Of a DNA stretch of 64,000 nt, positions 46,148 to 58,061 are shown piece by piece; the first letter of the stretch is position 1; each line of letters opens with the position of its first letter. The translations under genes were made by a program, and so were the position numbers. The notes under the pieces are model-generated. The model searched no databases. It saw only the letters and a list, made by a program, of their open reading frames with translations, and had not been told where the DNA came from. The DNA lies in the NCBI GenBank assembly GCA_964036295.1, contig OZ038468.1, positions 134,001 through 198,000 of the forward strand, written 5' to 3'. This DNA is from Plumapathes pennacea (taxonomy: Eukaryota > Cnidaria > Anthozoa > Antipatharia > Myriopathidae).

Positions 46148-46960
46148 CAGTGTTGTATCCAGAGCGCGTCATTGCGTCCTGGGACGCACAAATCTCAATT
46201 TGGACGCAAAAAATTCCAGCAAGTGCGTCCGCTTGGACACACTCGAAAAATTAATTGACAAGCGACTCTTTTCGGAACGCGACCCGCTTGATAGCGCGTC
46301 GATAAAGCCCGATTTACGCGTTGCAACTTTCACTTACGACACGAATAAAAAACCACTCTGTGATTTTGTTTTCTGTCACATACGACACGAATAAAGTAAT
46401 ACAATTTCATAAGGGTTAAATCCTGGAATGCGAGTGTGAATGAACAAATATTCGATCAAATGTTACTGTAAACCACTGGCTGTTCGAGCGGCTCAGTTTA
46501 TCGCGACGTGCACACCTTTTATTGATCATGACAACACCGCTTTTAATATGTCAAACGGTCGAAATCTGTCCACATACAAATCTTAAAACATTGACCTGTA
46601 GTCTTGCACATCGACTGAAAATCAAGCTGTCAAATTTTCGTGTAGCGTGGTGAAATTTGATAACCCAAAGAATTGAGTTCAGATTTGCATAAATATGTTT
46701 TGTGCGCATGGTGGACGTCAATAAAATACTTTTAGCTGAAAACCTCCTCGAAAGAGAACAAAATGTGGCAGGAACATAAATGTCCTATCGGCTTGTTATT
46801 TGTTTGGTACAAAAATAAGCAATGTGAATAATGACGCGCCACGATAATATTAAAAATGAATATTAATTAGTTGGACCCCACAAAATCCTACTTGGACCCC
46901 TAAATTTTGGAAGAGGGGGTCCTTTGGACCCCCAGTTTTGAAATCCTGGATACAATGCTG
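46148..46960. mobile_element. hAT-like non-autonomous element inserted in the LINE endonuclease
   Basis: Termini CAGTGTTGTATCCAG and CTGGATACAATGCTG are inverted (13 of 15 match). ATTTAT flanks both sides (46142-46147 and 46961-46966), a likely target duplication. CAGTG ends recall hAT elements, though hAT duplications are usually 8 bp. The interior has GGGACGCACAAA and GGACCCCTAAATTTTGG but no transposase. Confidence 0.75.
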
Positions 46961-47825
46961 ATTTATTGACTGATTCTTTTGTTAATAGCTTAGCCACTTA
47001 CTTTTTCCAACCCTACATCTTGCATCCCACTAGGATTACCAACCACTCTGCGACCATTGATAAAATATATTTTTCAATTCTTTAGATCATAACACTGTAA
47101 GTGGAAATATATTAAGTGATGTATCTGATTATCTCCCAAGTTTTCTACTCATTAATCAGACGGAGATAATCAAGAAAGATCAAAATATCTATAAGAGAGA
47201 CTACTCCAGTTTTTTACAAACAAAAACAATATCAAAAATATGAGAAAGAGATAGCAAAGGAATTTAAAACAACTGATCTCTCTTAAACCTCAAGCCTCTA
47301 CAGCCCCCAGTAAAATCATTAAATCCAATAAAGTCATTACTGACTCCATGAGAATTGCAAATGAGTTTAACAATTTTTTTGCCAATATTGGTCATAGCCT
47401 ATTAAGTAATTGTATACCAAAGGTAAATAAGTCATTTGAGACTACATACCTCTTCCTCAAGTATCAAGCTTCTTTATGAAACCGACCATGGCACGTTAAA
47501 TTGAAAATCTAATACAGTTAGACCTAAAACCTGGTAAAGCTTGTGGTCAATATAGTATACCTATTCCGATACTCAAATTATTGAAATCCACTCTATCTAA
47601 GCCACTTGCAACTCTATTTAACCATTCCTTTACATCTGGTATTGTCCCTGACAGCCTAAAGGTTGCTCAAATAATTCCAGTGCATAAGGGTGGTTTGCTT
47701 CTAACTCTAACTAATTATCGACCTATCTCTTTACTATCAATATTTCATAAACTCATGGGAAAATTGGTACACAGGAGACTCACAAATTATGCCAATTTTA
47801 CTTTCCCCCACGGGCACAGTAAAAT

Positions 47826-48560
47826 GTAGTTAATGGAACCCGAGCCAGCATGACACGGGTCAAGTTTGCGTGCGTGTCCAAAGGTTGTTATCACCATTCC
47901 TTTATCCTATTCTTGTCTGGCTTTCATGCCTTATATTAGTCAGTAGCTTAAATAGCAATCTGTGTGAAGCATTCAGGTCGCTTCAATCGTGCACGTGTTG
48001 TCTAGGTCTACTTTAGTACAGCCACAAGCATTGGCTAGTTCAAGCTACCTATTGAGCACCTGTCTAAATATAAAAGCCAGTAACTATGTTGTTCATATTG
48101 TGCAAGCCTTGCTGCTGAATAGATTATTGCAGTACAAACTTTTTCCCTCCCACCCTCCCTAGTCTTAGGTTGTTGTTGGTTTTAGTGGATTGTAATTAGA
48201 GTTGTTATCATTCTAATAAAATGGGGATTCCCCTTCGGTTGGCGGTTTAGTCTGTCTGGCGACTTTCCCAAGCGTATTTGGCTGGTTAGCATGCTGCTAA
48301 TGTCACAGCTATGTCTTTGTGTTCGACCTGCCAATACCCTTGTCCGATCCAGCATGCAGAGTGCTGGGGAGATGAATGAGGCTTTGAAAGGTCATGTTGT
48401 TATTGCTGCTAAGTTTTGCACAAATGGGAGTCATCACGCCGGGTTTCGCTGCTATCTGTTGGGCTCATTCCCCCGATTATATGCCACAAATACGTGTACC
48501 GTTTGTTGCTTGTAAATACAAGGGGTTTGGTAGAAGCTGCGAGGAGCAACATTAACTTTT
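47826..48560. mobile_element. Insertion of about 735 bp splitting the LINE RT, perhaps a solo LTR
   Basis: Starts near TGTAGTTAATGGAACCCGAG and ends near GAGGAGCAACATTAAC. It contains TAAATATAAAAGCC (TATA-like) and AATAAAATGG (poly(A)-like) in LTR order, and no coding region. The target duplication is not clear. Confidence 0.45.
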
Positions 48561-50271
48561 AAAACAAATTGTATATCATCTATGATGGCTGGTTTGGCTT
48601 CCCCAGCAACCATTCAACAACTCGTGCTCTTCTTCTAATAAAAAACAAAATCCAACGTGCAATTTATGAAGGCAGTAATTATTACTCTTGTGGAATCTTT
48701 CTGGATCTGAGCAAACATTATACAGTAAACCACACTAAAAGTATATGGCATACGTGAAATAGCATTGGAATGGTTTACCTCTTGTCTATCTAACAGAAAA
48801 CAATGTCTCTATAGGGAATAACACTTCAGATATACAACAGGTGCTGTGCAGGGTTCCTCAAGGGTCCGTCCTTGGCCCTCTATTCTTTCTTCTCTATATT
48901 AATGACTTTCACAATTGTTCAAAACTCCTTAAATTTCACCTCTTTGCTGATGATTGTAATCTCTTCCTGGCTGGTAAAGAACTAAGTACATTTGAAACTT
49001 AATTAAATCAAGAGATAACTAATATTCAGAAGTGGTTATGGGCAAATAAGTTATCCCTGAACACAGGTAAAATACATTTTGTCATTTTTCATTCACCTCA
49101 AAGAAAACTACATAAAAATGTTGTACTCAAAATTATGAAAAAAAATATAACCCAAAGTATGATGTAAAATACCAAGGAGTTACTGTATGTTCAATTCAAA
49201 TTTAAAATGGACCAAACATCTATAAAGTCTCAAAGAAAGTTTCAGTACAGGCATCTTGTGTAGTTTAAGACATCATATACCAAGAAATATTTCAATCCAG
49301 CTATATTATTCACTTGTAGATCCATTTCTGACTTCTGGCTTATTAATCTGGGGTAACACATATGACACAGCCTTAAAGCCAATCTCAATTCTTCAGAAGA
49401 CGACTGTTTGTATTATGACATTCTCCAGGCACAATGAACATTCTAGTCCACTCTTTAAAGCCCTCCAGATCCTAAAGCTAGCAGATGTCATCCATTTACA
49501 GAACTCCATGCTCCTCTATAACTATCACTCTAAAATTCTTCCATCTGCATTTGATAATTTTTTCCAACTATAGCATCCATACACCATTACAATACCAGGC
49601 TAGCTGCTAGATCTTCATATTATGTTATACCGACCACATACCAACCACATACCGACCACTTACCGACCACATACCAACCACGTTACCAGGCTAGCTGCTA
49701 GATCTTCATATTATATTCCTTATGTTAAAACAAACTATATGGTACATTTAACATTTGCTACAGAGGAGCCAAGATCTGAAATGGTTTAGATGAAAAAACC
49801 AAATCCCTCCAAAGAAAATCGTTTAAGAATAAAATTATATTAGATTTATTAACCTCATTATTAGCCTCCTGGTCATCCTTATCCTTACAATCTGTATACA
49901 AGACCGATATCCACTTTTGTACTTGATGTTGTGTGTAAGTTGTGTACTGTATATGTTTTGTTGTGCTTGTACCCTATATTGTAATTGCCTGATTAGTTAA
50001 ATTCAGCATATACATGTACTTATGTTGGCATGATGACTGATTCGTATTTAAATAGCATCCTATTTAAGTGGCCCAGCTCGACTAGCTTTTTAGTTATTCT
50101 GGGCTACAATTACCTAAATGTAGTACAATTCCTTCTGATTGATAATACCTGTATGAACTTAAGGGTAATGAAAGCTACTGTGTATGTTGTGTATGTGACA
50201 ATCAAAGGAAAGGTTTTGCGGCAACAGTTGAATGTGTATCTTACCTCCAGCGGAGCAGTAGCCTTCGTCTA

Positions 50272-50560
50272 CATTCGCTAAGTTCTACTACTTCTTCGCT
50301 GTTCCGGAGCAGTTCCTTGCGCCACTGACGCATCTATTGTCGAGCAACTTCCAAATCAACAATCTCCGCCATTTTAAAAACCACCTGAAGGAGACAACTA
50401 CGCATGTCATTCGCAGGTTTTGTCTCCAGGGCCTTCCGCGTAGAGTCGAGGAAGCTGGACTCAAAGTTTGTTGGACTCCAAAACAAATGGACGGCTTCCT
50501 AAAGTTATTCTTCGTGTCTCCTTTATCCTCTCTGGTGTTTGGAAAATTTGTCAGAAAGTG
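50272..50560 (-). pseudogene. Duplicated 5' end of EMC2
   Basis: Nearly identical to about 24764-25055, covering the EMC2 upstream region, its ATG (here at 50372) and about the first 30 codons. Reading the - strand: MAEIVDLEVARQ, stop, MRQWRKELLRNSEEVVELSEC. It has one lost codon after MA and an AAA-to-TAG change. The copy ends where the codon for GECLI would follow, so only a 5' fragment moved. Confidence 0.9.
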
Positions 50561-50888
50561 ACTGCAGTAATTGAAGACAAACAAAACCTAATCTTAACCC
50601 AAGGGTCAGGATCTGACAATTAGCTTCCGCAGGACGTGCGCTGCATTCTAATGAGATTCACGGATCGTCTGGCTTTCTTTACGAATCGTGAATACATTAG
50701 ACGACTTGTACGAGTCGTTCGAGTCGACACTTCACTATTACGCCTCGTTACAAGCCGTGGTATTGGACATGCATGCGACGCATGCGATCTCCTAGTATAG
50801 TGTAATACTGTTTTTAGGAGTAACCCATTAAAGCATTAAAGCATACAGCACGCGAAAAACGCACTATGCGAGGGGCTACTAACAAACC

Positions 50889-51315
50889 TGGGGTGGAGGG
50901 GAGGGGGGGGGGGGGGGTGGGGGGGTACTCCCATAAGCAATAAGTACATAGATACATAAGCCATATAGGTATGTGCCGCCCCAAAAGGTATCATTTTCAA
51001 GCTTTTTGGGTCTAAAATAAGGTTTCGATTTTGCCTTTTTGCCCTGGGATAGGATATGATTTTAACATAAATGTGTCGCCGCGGACATTGCACGGCAAAT
51101 GGAAAAAAAACACCGGGCGGTTGCAACAAAAAGAAAATCATTAATTTGAAGTTAGGTTTGATATAGTGTATACACTTGGAGTCAGGTCTAAAATAGGGTA
51201 TGGAAAATCAGATAAAATAGGATAAGGGTTTTCAGGACCAAGTGACACACTCCCACCTAAAATTATGATGATTTCCCCTACCCCCCCCCCCCCCCCCCCC
51301 CCCCCTCTCCCCATG
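50889..51315 (+). mobile_element. G-rich-ended MITE, copy 5, expanded
   Basis: Left G-run with GGTACTCCCATAAGCAATAA, the family interior GCCGCCCCAAAAGGTA, a diverged centre, and a right end with a long C run (51283-51304). It adjoins the gypsy LTR. Confidence 0.75.
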
Positions 51316-51679
51316 GGCTAAGGAAGCTGTAACGATATTGCACGACCAAACTCGGTTTACGAATAAAGGAATTTATTCGGTTGTTGTTTACACGTAAATC
51401 TTATCACATAAAAACTATCCTTCTTTTCGAACGCGTGTCTCGCCCGACACCGCGTGGGTCTAAGTTGATTATAGGCAGCTGTCACTACCTTATCATTGAT
51501 TGGCTATTAGGTTTTAATCAGACATCGTCACATCTTTCCCCTTTCAAAACAAAAAATAAAATAAAATAAAATAAAATAATAACACTACTATATTATTTCA
51601 TTAATCAAGTCCAAATCAATCAAAACAGGAACAAAACATAAACTGTGCTGAAATGTTCAATCCATCATGTCCAGCTGGT

Positions 51680-53814
51680 TCAGGGCCTCACGTAATCCGA
51701 GAACCACGTTGGTTGCTTGCGGTTTCTCTTGGACCGCAGTGGACCGCTAGAAACGGGGGTGCCCGGAACTCGCACTTCAGAGGGACCAGCTGGTGGGTGT
51801 TCTGGTGGCACAGGCATATCGACGACACTTGGTTCCATGTCGATAGGGACATCGGGAACAGGTGGCTCTCCTGACCGAACCAAGTGTCGTCGGTTTCTCC
51901 TGTATGTGGATCCCTCCACTCTGACATTGTAACTCCGTGGACCCACACCCATGCAAACTGGGGCCCGTTGTCAGTTACCAGGGTGTCGGGGATGCCATAT
52001 CTTGCAAATATATCTTTCATCTCCTTGATGATACTGCGGGAAGTCACAGAGTTAATGCGAGCAACTTCGATGTAGTTGCTGTAGTAGTCACCGACGACTA
52101 GAAGTGTGCGACCGTCCATCGCACACAGGTCGGCTCCGACTTTTGACCAGGGTCGGTCAGCCATGTCATGGGGCAATAGTGGTTCCTTTGACTGTGCGCT
52201 CCGATGGGTCAAACAAATGTCGCACTTAGATATGTAGTTCTTCAGTTCTGTCGCCATGCGAGGCCAGTAGAGGGTGTCGCGCGCCCTTCGTATGCATCCT
52301 TCGATGCCAATGTGTGTGGTATGGGTCTCGGCCATAAGCTCTTTGCGTAGAGCAGCTGGTACTACCAGTCTCTCTCCCTTGAACACTAGTTCATTCTGGA
52401 CTGTCAGTTCATCGCGAGAATCAAAGTATGGGTACAGGCACTCTGGTATGTCTGACCTGCTCTCAGGCCATCCTTGTGTGATCGTTGTCCGAAGCTGCTG
52501 TAACACTGGGTCGTCGGCTGATGCGTGTTTTATCTGCTGCCAGCGTGCATCATTAACAGGTAGCGATGCTTGGTGGTCAATGCCTTCGAGCTCTCTTGAG
52601 AAATGGCAGGCATTTACCTCCGGTAGGTATGCCCTGCTGAGTGTGTCAGCCAGGAACATGTTTGTTCCTTTCTTGTACTCCAGCACCACGTTGTATTTCT
52701 GGAGCCTCAAAAGCATTCGTTGCAGTCGTTTTGGTGCGGAGTGAAGTGGCTTCAGAACAATGGACTCCAGTGGCTTGTGGTCGGTCTCCACATGGACTTT
52801 GTCGCGGCCGTAAATGTAGTCGCCAAATTTGTCACAGCCGAAGACTATGGACAGCAGCTCCTTCTCGATCTGTGCATAGCGGGTTTCCGCTGGCGTTAAG
52901 GCCCGCGATGCATACGCCACTGGTTGGCCGTTCTGCAGCAGTGCCGCTCCTAGTCCAAACTGCGACGCATCGCACTGTAGAGTTACTTCCTCTTCCAAAT
53001 TGTAGTAGCGAAGTACCGGTGTACTTGAGACAGCTTTCTTTAAGTTCTCAAGAGCTGTTTGTTGAGGGTCATCCCAGGTCCACTGGACATCATCTTTCAT
53101 GAGCTCTCGTAGTGGCTGCGTGATGTCAGACAGATGCGGCAGGAACTTGGTAAGATACTGAGCTAGGCCCAGCAGTCTCGACACTCCTGCCTTGTCGGTG
53201 GGGGGCGGCATCTCCCGGATGGCCCGGACCTTTGTCGGGTCGATACGCAGACCTTCTGGTGTGGCAACGTGACCAATGAAGGGTACTTCGCTCTGTCGGA
53301 GCTCAAACTTTTCGGTGTTGAGCCGGACCCCTCGTTCTGCACATCTCTGTATAAACGCCATTAGGTTCTTGTCATGGTCAGCGACGGCTTCTTGTGTGGT
53401 GCAGCCATAGCCAACTGTGACAAAGTCATCTGCCACAACTTCAACTCCTGGGAGCCCCTCGATGAGCTCATGTATCTTCCTTTGGAATACTTCGGGAGCT
53501 GAACTAATCCCGAAGGGCATCCGCTTCCATCGGTATCGTCCAAAGGGTGTGTTGAAGGTGGTCAAATAGGACGATTTCTCATCCAGATTCACATGCCAGA
53601 AGCCACTGCGGACGTCTAGTTTGGTGAAGACTTTGGCTCCGTGTAGACGTGTTGCTACATCCTCAATCGTGGGTAACGGGTAGTGCTCCCGTCGGATCGC
53701 ATGGTTGAGATCCTTGGGATCCAAACAGATTCTCAACTTGCCGTTTTTCTTGGGCACCACGACCATTGAACTGACCCAGGCTGTTGGAGCTGTGACGGGC
53801 GCAATGATGCTCAA
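51680..53814 (-). pseudogene. Gypsy pol: RT, RNase H and internally deleted integrase
   Basis: RT carries VVPKKNGKLRICLDPKDLN, FTKLDVRSGFWHV, RMPFGISSAPEVFQ and the catalytic VVADD. RNase H has LQCDASQFGLGAALLQ, YAQIEKELLSIVFG and ETDHKPLE, and ends with TLSRAYLPE. Integrase has an H2C2 finger (HTTHIGIEGC to CDICLTH), then the first Asp of the core (GADLCAM) and the second (TDNGPQF). At about 51955 the frame jumps to the far C-terminus, whose true frame (GPRSYNVRVEGSTYRRNRRH, ending at 51680) is out of step. The third catalytic residue (Glu of DD35E) is therefore lost. Confidence 0.9.
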
Positions 53815-55294
53815 GGTCCTCCAAGGTCTCTTTGAGGCGATCTCTGAGTGCCACAGGCACGCGACGAGGTGCGTGCTGTACTGGGTCTACCGTCTCGTTA
53901 AGCCGTATTCGGTAGTCGCCGTCGAGTTTTCCTACTCCTTCTCCAAATACGTTTGGAAACTTCCGAATAAGGGCTTCCTTGGAAACGGCGATTGGCATCG
54001 CTGCCTGCTGGCTGGGTTTGTCCAGAGCGTAGACGGGCGCATCTCTTGTGTTCGGTCTGTTCAGTGCATCATTATCGGTGTATTGGATTATGTTCATTCC
54101 GACACAGGCCTTCCTGCCGAGCAGAGGTCTGATTGTCTTAGAATCCACAAGTTTGCAATTGAGCTGGTATTTGTAGCTTCCCCGCCAGACTAGGATTCGT
54201 ACTTGGCCAACAATTGGTATCTTCGTTCCTCCATATGCTACACTTGCTGTGCTGAGTGGTTGGACGTGCGCCAAATTGTGGTCCTTTGCTGCTTTCTTGT
54301 ATAGATGAACAGGGATCACGTTACACTGTGCTCCTGTATCAGGCTGGAACCGCAGATAATTACCCGATTCTAGCTTCAAAGTGATGAGCTGTGAATCATC
54401 AAGGTTGACTGCCGCTACTTCTACTACGTAGGAGTCGTATTCTTCTTCCGGTTCGGTTTCAGCGACTCGAACGTGAACGCTGTTGTTGTTGTTGCCCCTG
54501 CTTCGACACTTGGCTGCGAAGTGATTTGGCTTTCCGCAGTTGTTGCACGTCTTTCCATGTGCTGGGCAATTCTCTTTCTTTTGTGATTCATGCTTTCTTC
54601 CACAGTTCGCGCATTCTTTCGCTTGGCCGTAATTGCCGTCTGTTGTCGGGCGGCTCCATGCTGCTTTCGCAAGCTGTTGTTTCTGTGGCGATTTCCGGTT
54701 GTGGGTTACAGCGTGAACTGTCGCTCCTGTGGCGTCGTTCACGACTTTCATTTGCCAGAGCATACTTTCGGCGGCTCGAGCTATCTCGTCGGCCTTGGAT
54801 AAAGTCAGGTTGGCTTCTCTGAGCAGTCTTTCCCGCACTTTATCGTCGCGTATGCCAAACACCAAGCGGTCGCGCAGAATTTCGTCTGGCGTGATTGTCT
54901 CAAAACCACAGCCTTCGGCGAGTTTCCGTAGGGCCGTTCTGTACTGGTCGTAGGACTCACCGGACTCCTGTGTTCGCCGATTGAACTTATACCGCTCAAA
55001 AGGTATGTTCTTTCTCGGTTGGCAGTACTCTGCAAATTTCTTGAGTACCGGGGACAGTTTCTGTGCGTCTTCTTCCTCGGCCCATCCCGTGAATGTCGAA
55101 TAAACATCGCGAGCTTCCTCGCCAATGATTGTTAGCAGCGTTGCTACTTGGACCGGTTGCGCCTTTTTGGTCAGTTCTGTAGCTAGTGCGTAGTTTGACC
55201 ATGCCAATTCAAACTTCTTACACTTTTCGAATGCATTTGCATCGTGGATCTCCAAAGGTGGGGGCGGCGGCAAGTTCAGTGGTACCGACGCCAT
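53663..55294 (-). pseudogene. Gypsy gag-protease, frameshifted before RT
   Basis: Starts MASVPLNLPPPPPLEIHDAN. Capsid-type helices follow (FNRRTQESGESYDQYRTALR, CGFETITPDEILRDRLVFGI). Then two zinc knuckles, CANCGRKHESQKKENCPA and CNNCGKPNHFAAKC, and the aspartic protease active site FQPDTGAQCNV. The frame overruns RT: at about 53815 LEDLEHHCARHSS should continue as LSIIAPVTAPTAWVSS, a one-base shift. It may be a mutation or a recoding signal. Confidence 0.88.
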
Positions 55295-55621
55295 GCTCGT
55301 CTTCGTTGCTTAAAACTGCGTGTTTTCGTCACAACAGTTCTCCACCGCTGCCACTATGTAACGTGTCTCGCCCGACACCGCGTGGGTCTAAGTTGATTAT
55401 AGGCAGCTGTCACTACCTTATCATTGATTGGCTATTTGCAGTTTGAGTGCGGGGACGAGTGTTGACAGATAGCTTTTGTATAAATTCAAATTTTCTTTAC
55501 GTCCAACTGATCTTTCATATTAAAAGAGGGAGGGTGCCTTCTTTCTCAGTCACTTTGAAACTACCGACTAAACGTTACAAATCTTGTTGCTGCGAATTCA
55601 CAGAGTTGTAGGTAAGTGACA

Positions 55622-55953
55622 GAGGCCCCGTCCATACGGATGCGTTTTCATAAGTTTACGTTTTCATTTTACTGACACGGAACAAAATTATTGCGCCCAC
55701 ACGGCATCGTTTTCGGATGAACAACCGTGAGTATTTATATAAATGCAAAACAACCGCTTTCAAATGTTTGCGTTTTTGCAGCATAATATTGACCGTCCAC
55801 ACGAAAACAAATCTGGCGGGCGCTTTCAGAAGTTTGCGTTCTCAGCGAAGTTGACCATCCACAAAAATACGATGGAGTTGCGTTTTCAAAAGTTTGCGTT
55901 TTCGGCGAATTCGATGCATCAGCATCGTTTTCATCGTATTCGTGTGGACGGGA
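55622..55953. mobile_element. MITE with CCCGTCCACACG-type ends
   Basis: Left GGCCCCGTCCATACGGATGC, right CGTATTCGTGTGGACGGGAC, inverted with drift. The interior repeats GCGTTTTCAGAAGTTTGCGTT-like phrases (TTTGCGTTTTC). The rest of 55437-56544 is non-coding. Confidence 0.75.
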
Positions 55954-56544
55954 CATAAGAACGCAACTCTACTAAACTCTACAACTCAACCCAACTCTAA
56001 CAACTCAAACCTCCGTGCAGAAAGAGCCTTTCGTGTTCGATCCAATCGGCTCTATTCAAATTTAATCTTATTTCGAATATGCATACATATAGTAAAATAA
56101 CAGTTCGACTTTTGTGAAAAAGCAACCAATCATTCATGCTCGAATTAGCAGATGCTTCTGAATGCTCGCAACAAATTCATAATAAGAACGTTGGGATGAT
56201 ATAGGCTGTGGTCTTTTCAAGAAACCACTTTGAGAAACGGCCCTAGCGATTCGATAACCGAAATACCCTCATGGTGGATATTCGGGCTTCGAAGCGACTT
56301 TGTCCCCGAACGAAGTGAGGGAAATAATCACGACACTAATGCAGCAAAATCGCACTATATGAAGACTCCAAGCGGGTCGCCATCTCGATATTAGTTTGTT
56401 CGTCAGTCAGTCTGTCATAGGGCGACCTTTTAGGCCAGGTGCCTAAGCAACAATGACGTAACGTCTCCGCCAGTGTTTTTACTGACATTCGGAAAAAAAA
56501 AGATTTGAACGAAGCAACAATTGTACGTTACTGCGTTCACGAAA

Positions 56545-57009
56545 ATGAATTTGAAAACTGGAAAACTTGAAACAGAACAGTCTCGCGAAGCTCGTCTTCA
56601 AAAGAGAAGGGAACAGGCACTTCAAGAGCAAAAGCGGGCCGAAGAAAAGACTCCGCAGAGAAAACAACGCATGAATGCCGATCGAAAGCGACATGAAGAG
56701 AAGCGGGTAACACAGACAACTCCGCAAAGAGAACAGCGCTTGAAAGCGAATCGAGACCTTCAGGAGAAAAAGCGGGCCGAAGAGAAGACTCCGCAAAGAC
56801 AACAGCGCATGAATGCCGACCAAAAGCGACATGAACAGAAGTGGGGAACACAGACAACTCCGCAAAGGGAACAGCGCTTGAAAGCAAATCGGGAGCTTCA
56901 GACGCCGTTTTGTATTAAACTCAGATACTTATTTAGAAAGGACAAGCAACAAAGGTTAGTCAGTGGAAATCGAACAATCACCGTGACAAATATATTCTAT
57001 CCCGTATAG
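56545..57009 (+). CDS. Lys/Arg/Glu-rich repeat protein, possible first exon
   Basis: From the ATG at 56545 the frame is open for 154 residues. Residues about 25-120 are two copies of a 46-residue (138-bp) charged repeat with KRAEEKTPQRKQRMNADRKR and TTPQREQRLKANRDLQ. This is a predicted long helix or coiled coil. Such TPxQRxxRL repeats are typical of N-terminal regions next to Helitron-like and other element proteins in invertebrates, but no helicase or transposase domain follows here. A donor-like AAAG/GTTAGT at about 56954 suggests it may be spliced, dropping the hydrophobic end. Function unknown. Confidence 0.45.
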   Translation: MNLKTGKLETEQSREARLQKRREQALQEQKRAEEKTPQRKQRMNADRKRHEEKRVTQTTPQREQRLKANRDLQEKKRAEEKTPQRQQRMNADQKRHEQKWGTQTTPQREQRLKANRELQTPFCIKLRYLFRKDKQQRLVSGNRTITVTNIFYPV

Positions 57010-58061
57010 CTTGTAACGCGATCACTTCAAGAATGTATTAAAATCTGTATGCTGATCATTTTCCCTCGAAGTATTGTTTTACTACGCTTCTGTCGCCAGT
57101 TTCGGCTACCGTATTCGCTCAGAGCAATCGGAACTTGGAGTCTTGAATGATTTAGTCAGATGTCTTATTTTTCTGTAATCTGACACGCGGTGATTGCAGC
57201 GAGAATCGTTCACAAGCCCTTAGAGGTATTACTGGGTCTGAAGCCCGTGTATAATTTGAAGTAAACTGTTCAAGTTTTGCTTTGATTCTGGGAGAAATCT
57301 TGCTGTTTTGAGTGGGTTCACATACAAAACAATTCGAGCCTATTAAATATGCATGCCTGAGTCTGGTGCATGCAGCCAGAGTAAAAACAAATCACACAGG
57401 AAGCCTATTTAATTGTACTGCCTATGAATTCAAAATTGAAAAATCAGTGTTCCTTTTTTTCCCGTACTACGACGGCCGACCAACTTCAAACTTTGAGTAT
57501 TAGATTTTGAGAACGCGCCTGGCAGAATGTATGAATTAATTTGACGTGCCGACCGTGGGAAATACGTACTTCGTCACGCAATCGATTCTTTTTTCAACGC
57601 AAAAGTATAACACACACCATTCTTTTTCTCCTTCCTTTGCGTGTAGCACTTGAGTTCGAAGAAAAGATTGAGTCAACATTTCGGTAAAACAAAGACTACT
57701 TTTGTTGGGAGTTACCAAACTAACAGTCCCATCAATGGCAGGAGTGAGGGGGTATCTGCGATTATCGTATTTCTAGTAACTGAATTAACCTGTTGCGACA
57801 TACGATTTGTATACGATTCCTATTTCAAGCCTTCTTGAAAAGAGATAGAAAGGTAGAAAGCGGTCACACTTCTAAAGTCCCGAAACCCGTTCTAAGTAAA
57901 CAAATTATATAGCAATTAGACAACTCGCCCAGACACATCATACCTGTGTTGATTTTGCGAATCTATTTTGCAACACAGGAATGTAGGCCCTGGGGGGCAA
58001 CTCCACTGCAAACAATGAAGCTAATTTTGTCGACTGTTTTTTTCCTCTCAGTAGCTGAACC
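57010..58061. other. Intergenic, no gene seen
   Basis: AT-rich DNA before the Ly6 gene; should contain its promoter, but no clear TATA or initiator stands out. Confidence 0.5.

Larger units (their letters stand above)
44390..49800 (+). mobile_element. Degenerate non-LTR retrotransposon (LINE) with nested insertions
   Basis: Pieces in order: a coiled-coil ORF1-like segment (44508-44780: LEESNSLLQKENKCLQEEI, then NNQEQYSRRDCIKIRGFP); an endonuclease segment (about 45830-46147: SNHRAGGVGLFVNEDL, CAVVYRHPNTNLESF, IIMGDF); reverse transcriptase N-terminal part (47500-47825: KPGKACGQYSIPIPILKLL, VAQIIPVHKGG, NYRPISLLSIFHK); RT core (48590-48970: HSTTRALL, GIFLDLSK, VPQGSVLGPLFFLLYINDF, FADD); and the post-RT segment (49256-49573: LYYSLVDPFLTSGLLIWGNT). 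Many stops and shifts. The motifs suit a CR1/L2/jockey-type clade. Insertions split it at 45592, 46148 and 47826. Confidence 0.9.
51328..55436 (-). mobile_element. Ty3/gypsy LTR retrotransposon, partly deleted
   Basis: Orientation is minus. The 3' LTR is 51328-51532 (TGTAACG...GTCACA), preceded in the element by a polypurine tract (AAAGGGGAAAGA, complement of 51533-51545). The 5' LTR, 55357-55436, is truncated and lacks about 100 bp near TGTAACG. The 75-bp overlap of the two LTRs (51434-51508 and 55362-55436) is identical, so insertion was recent. A TGGCAGCGGTGGAGAAC primer-binding-like site follows the 5' LTR. Domain order gag, protease, RT, RNase H, integrase places it in Ty3/gypsy. Integrase is deleted in the middle, so it cannot move by itself. 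Confidence 0.93.

Noticed and set aside
52274..54193. Several + strand frames over the gypsy element
   Set aside because: Antisense shadows of gag-pol.
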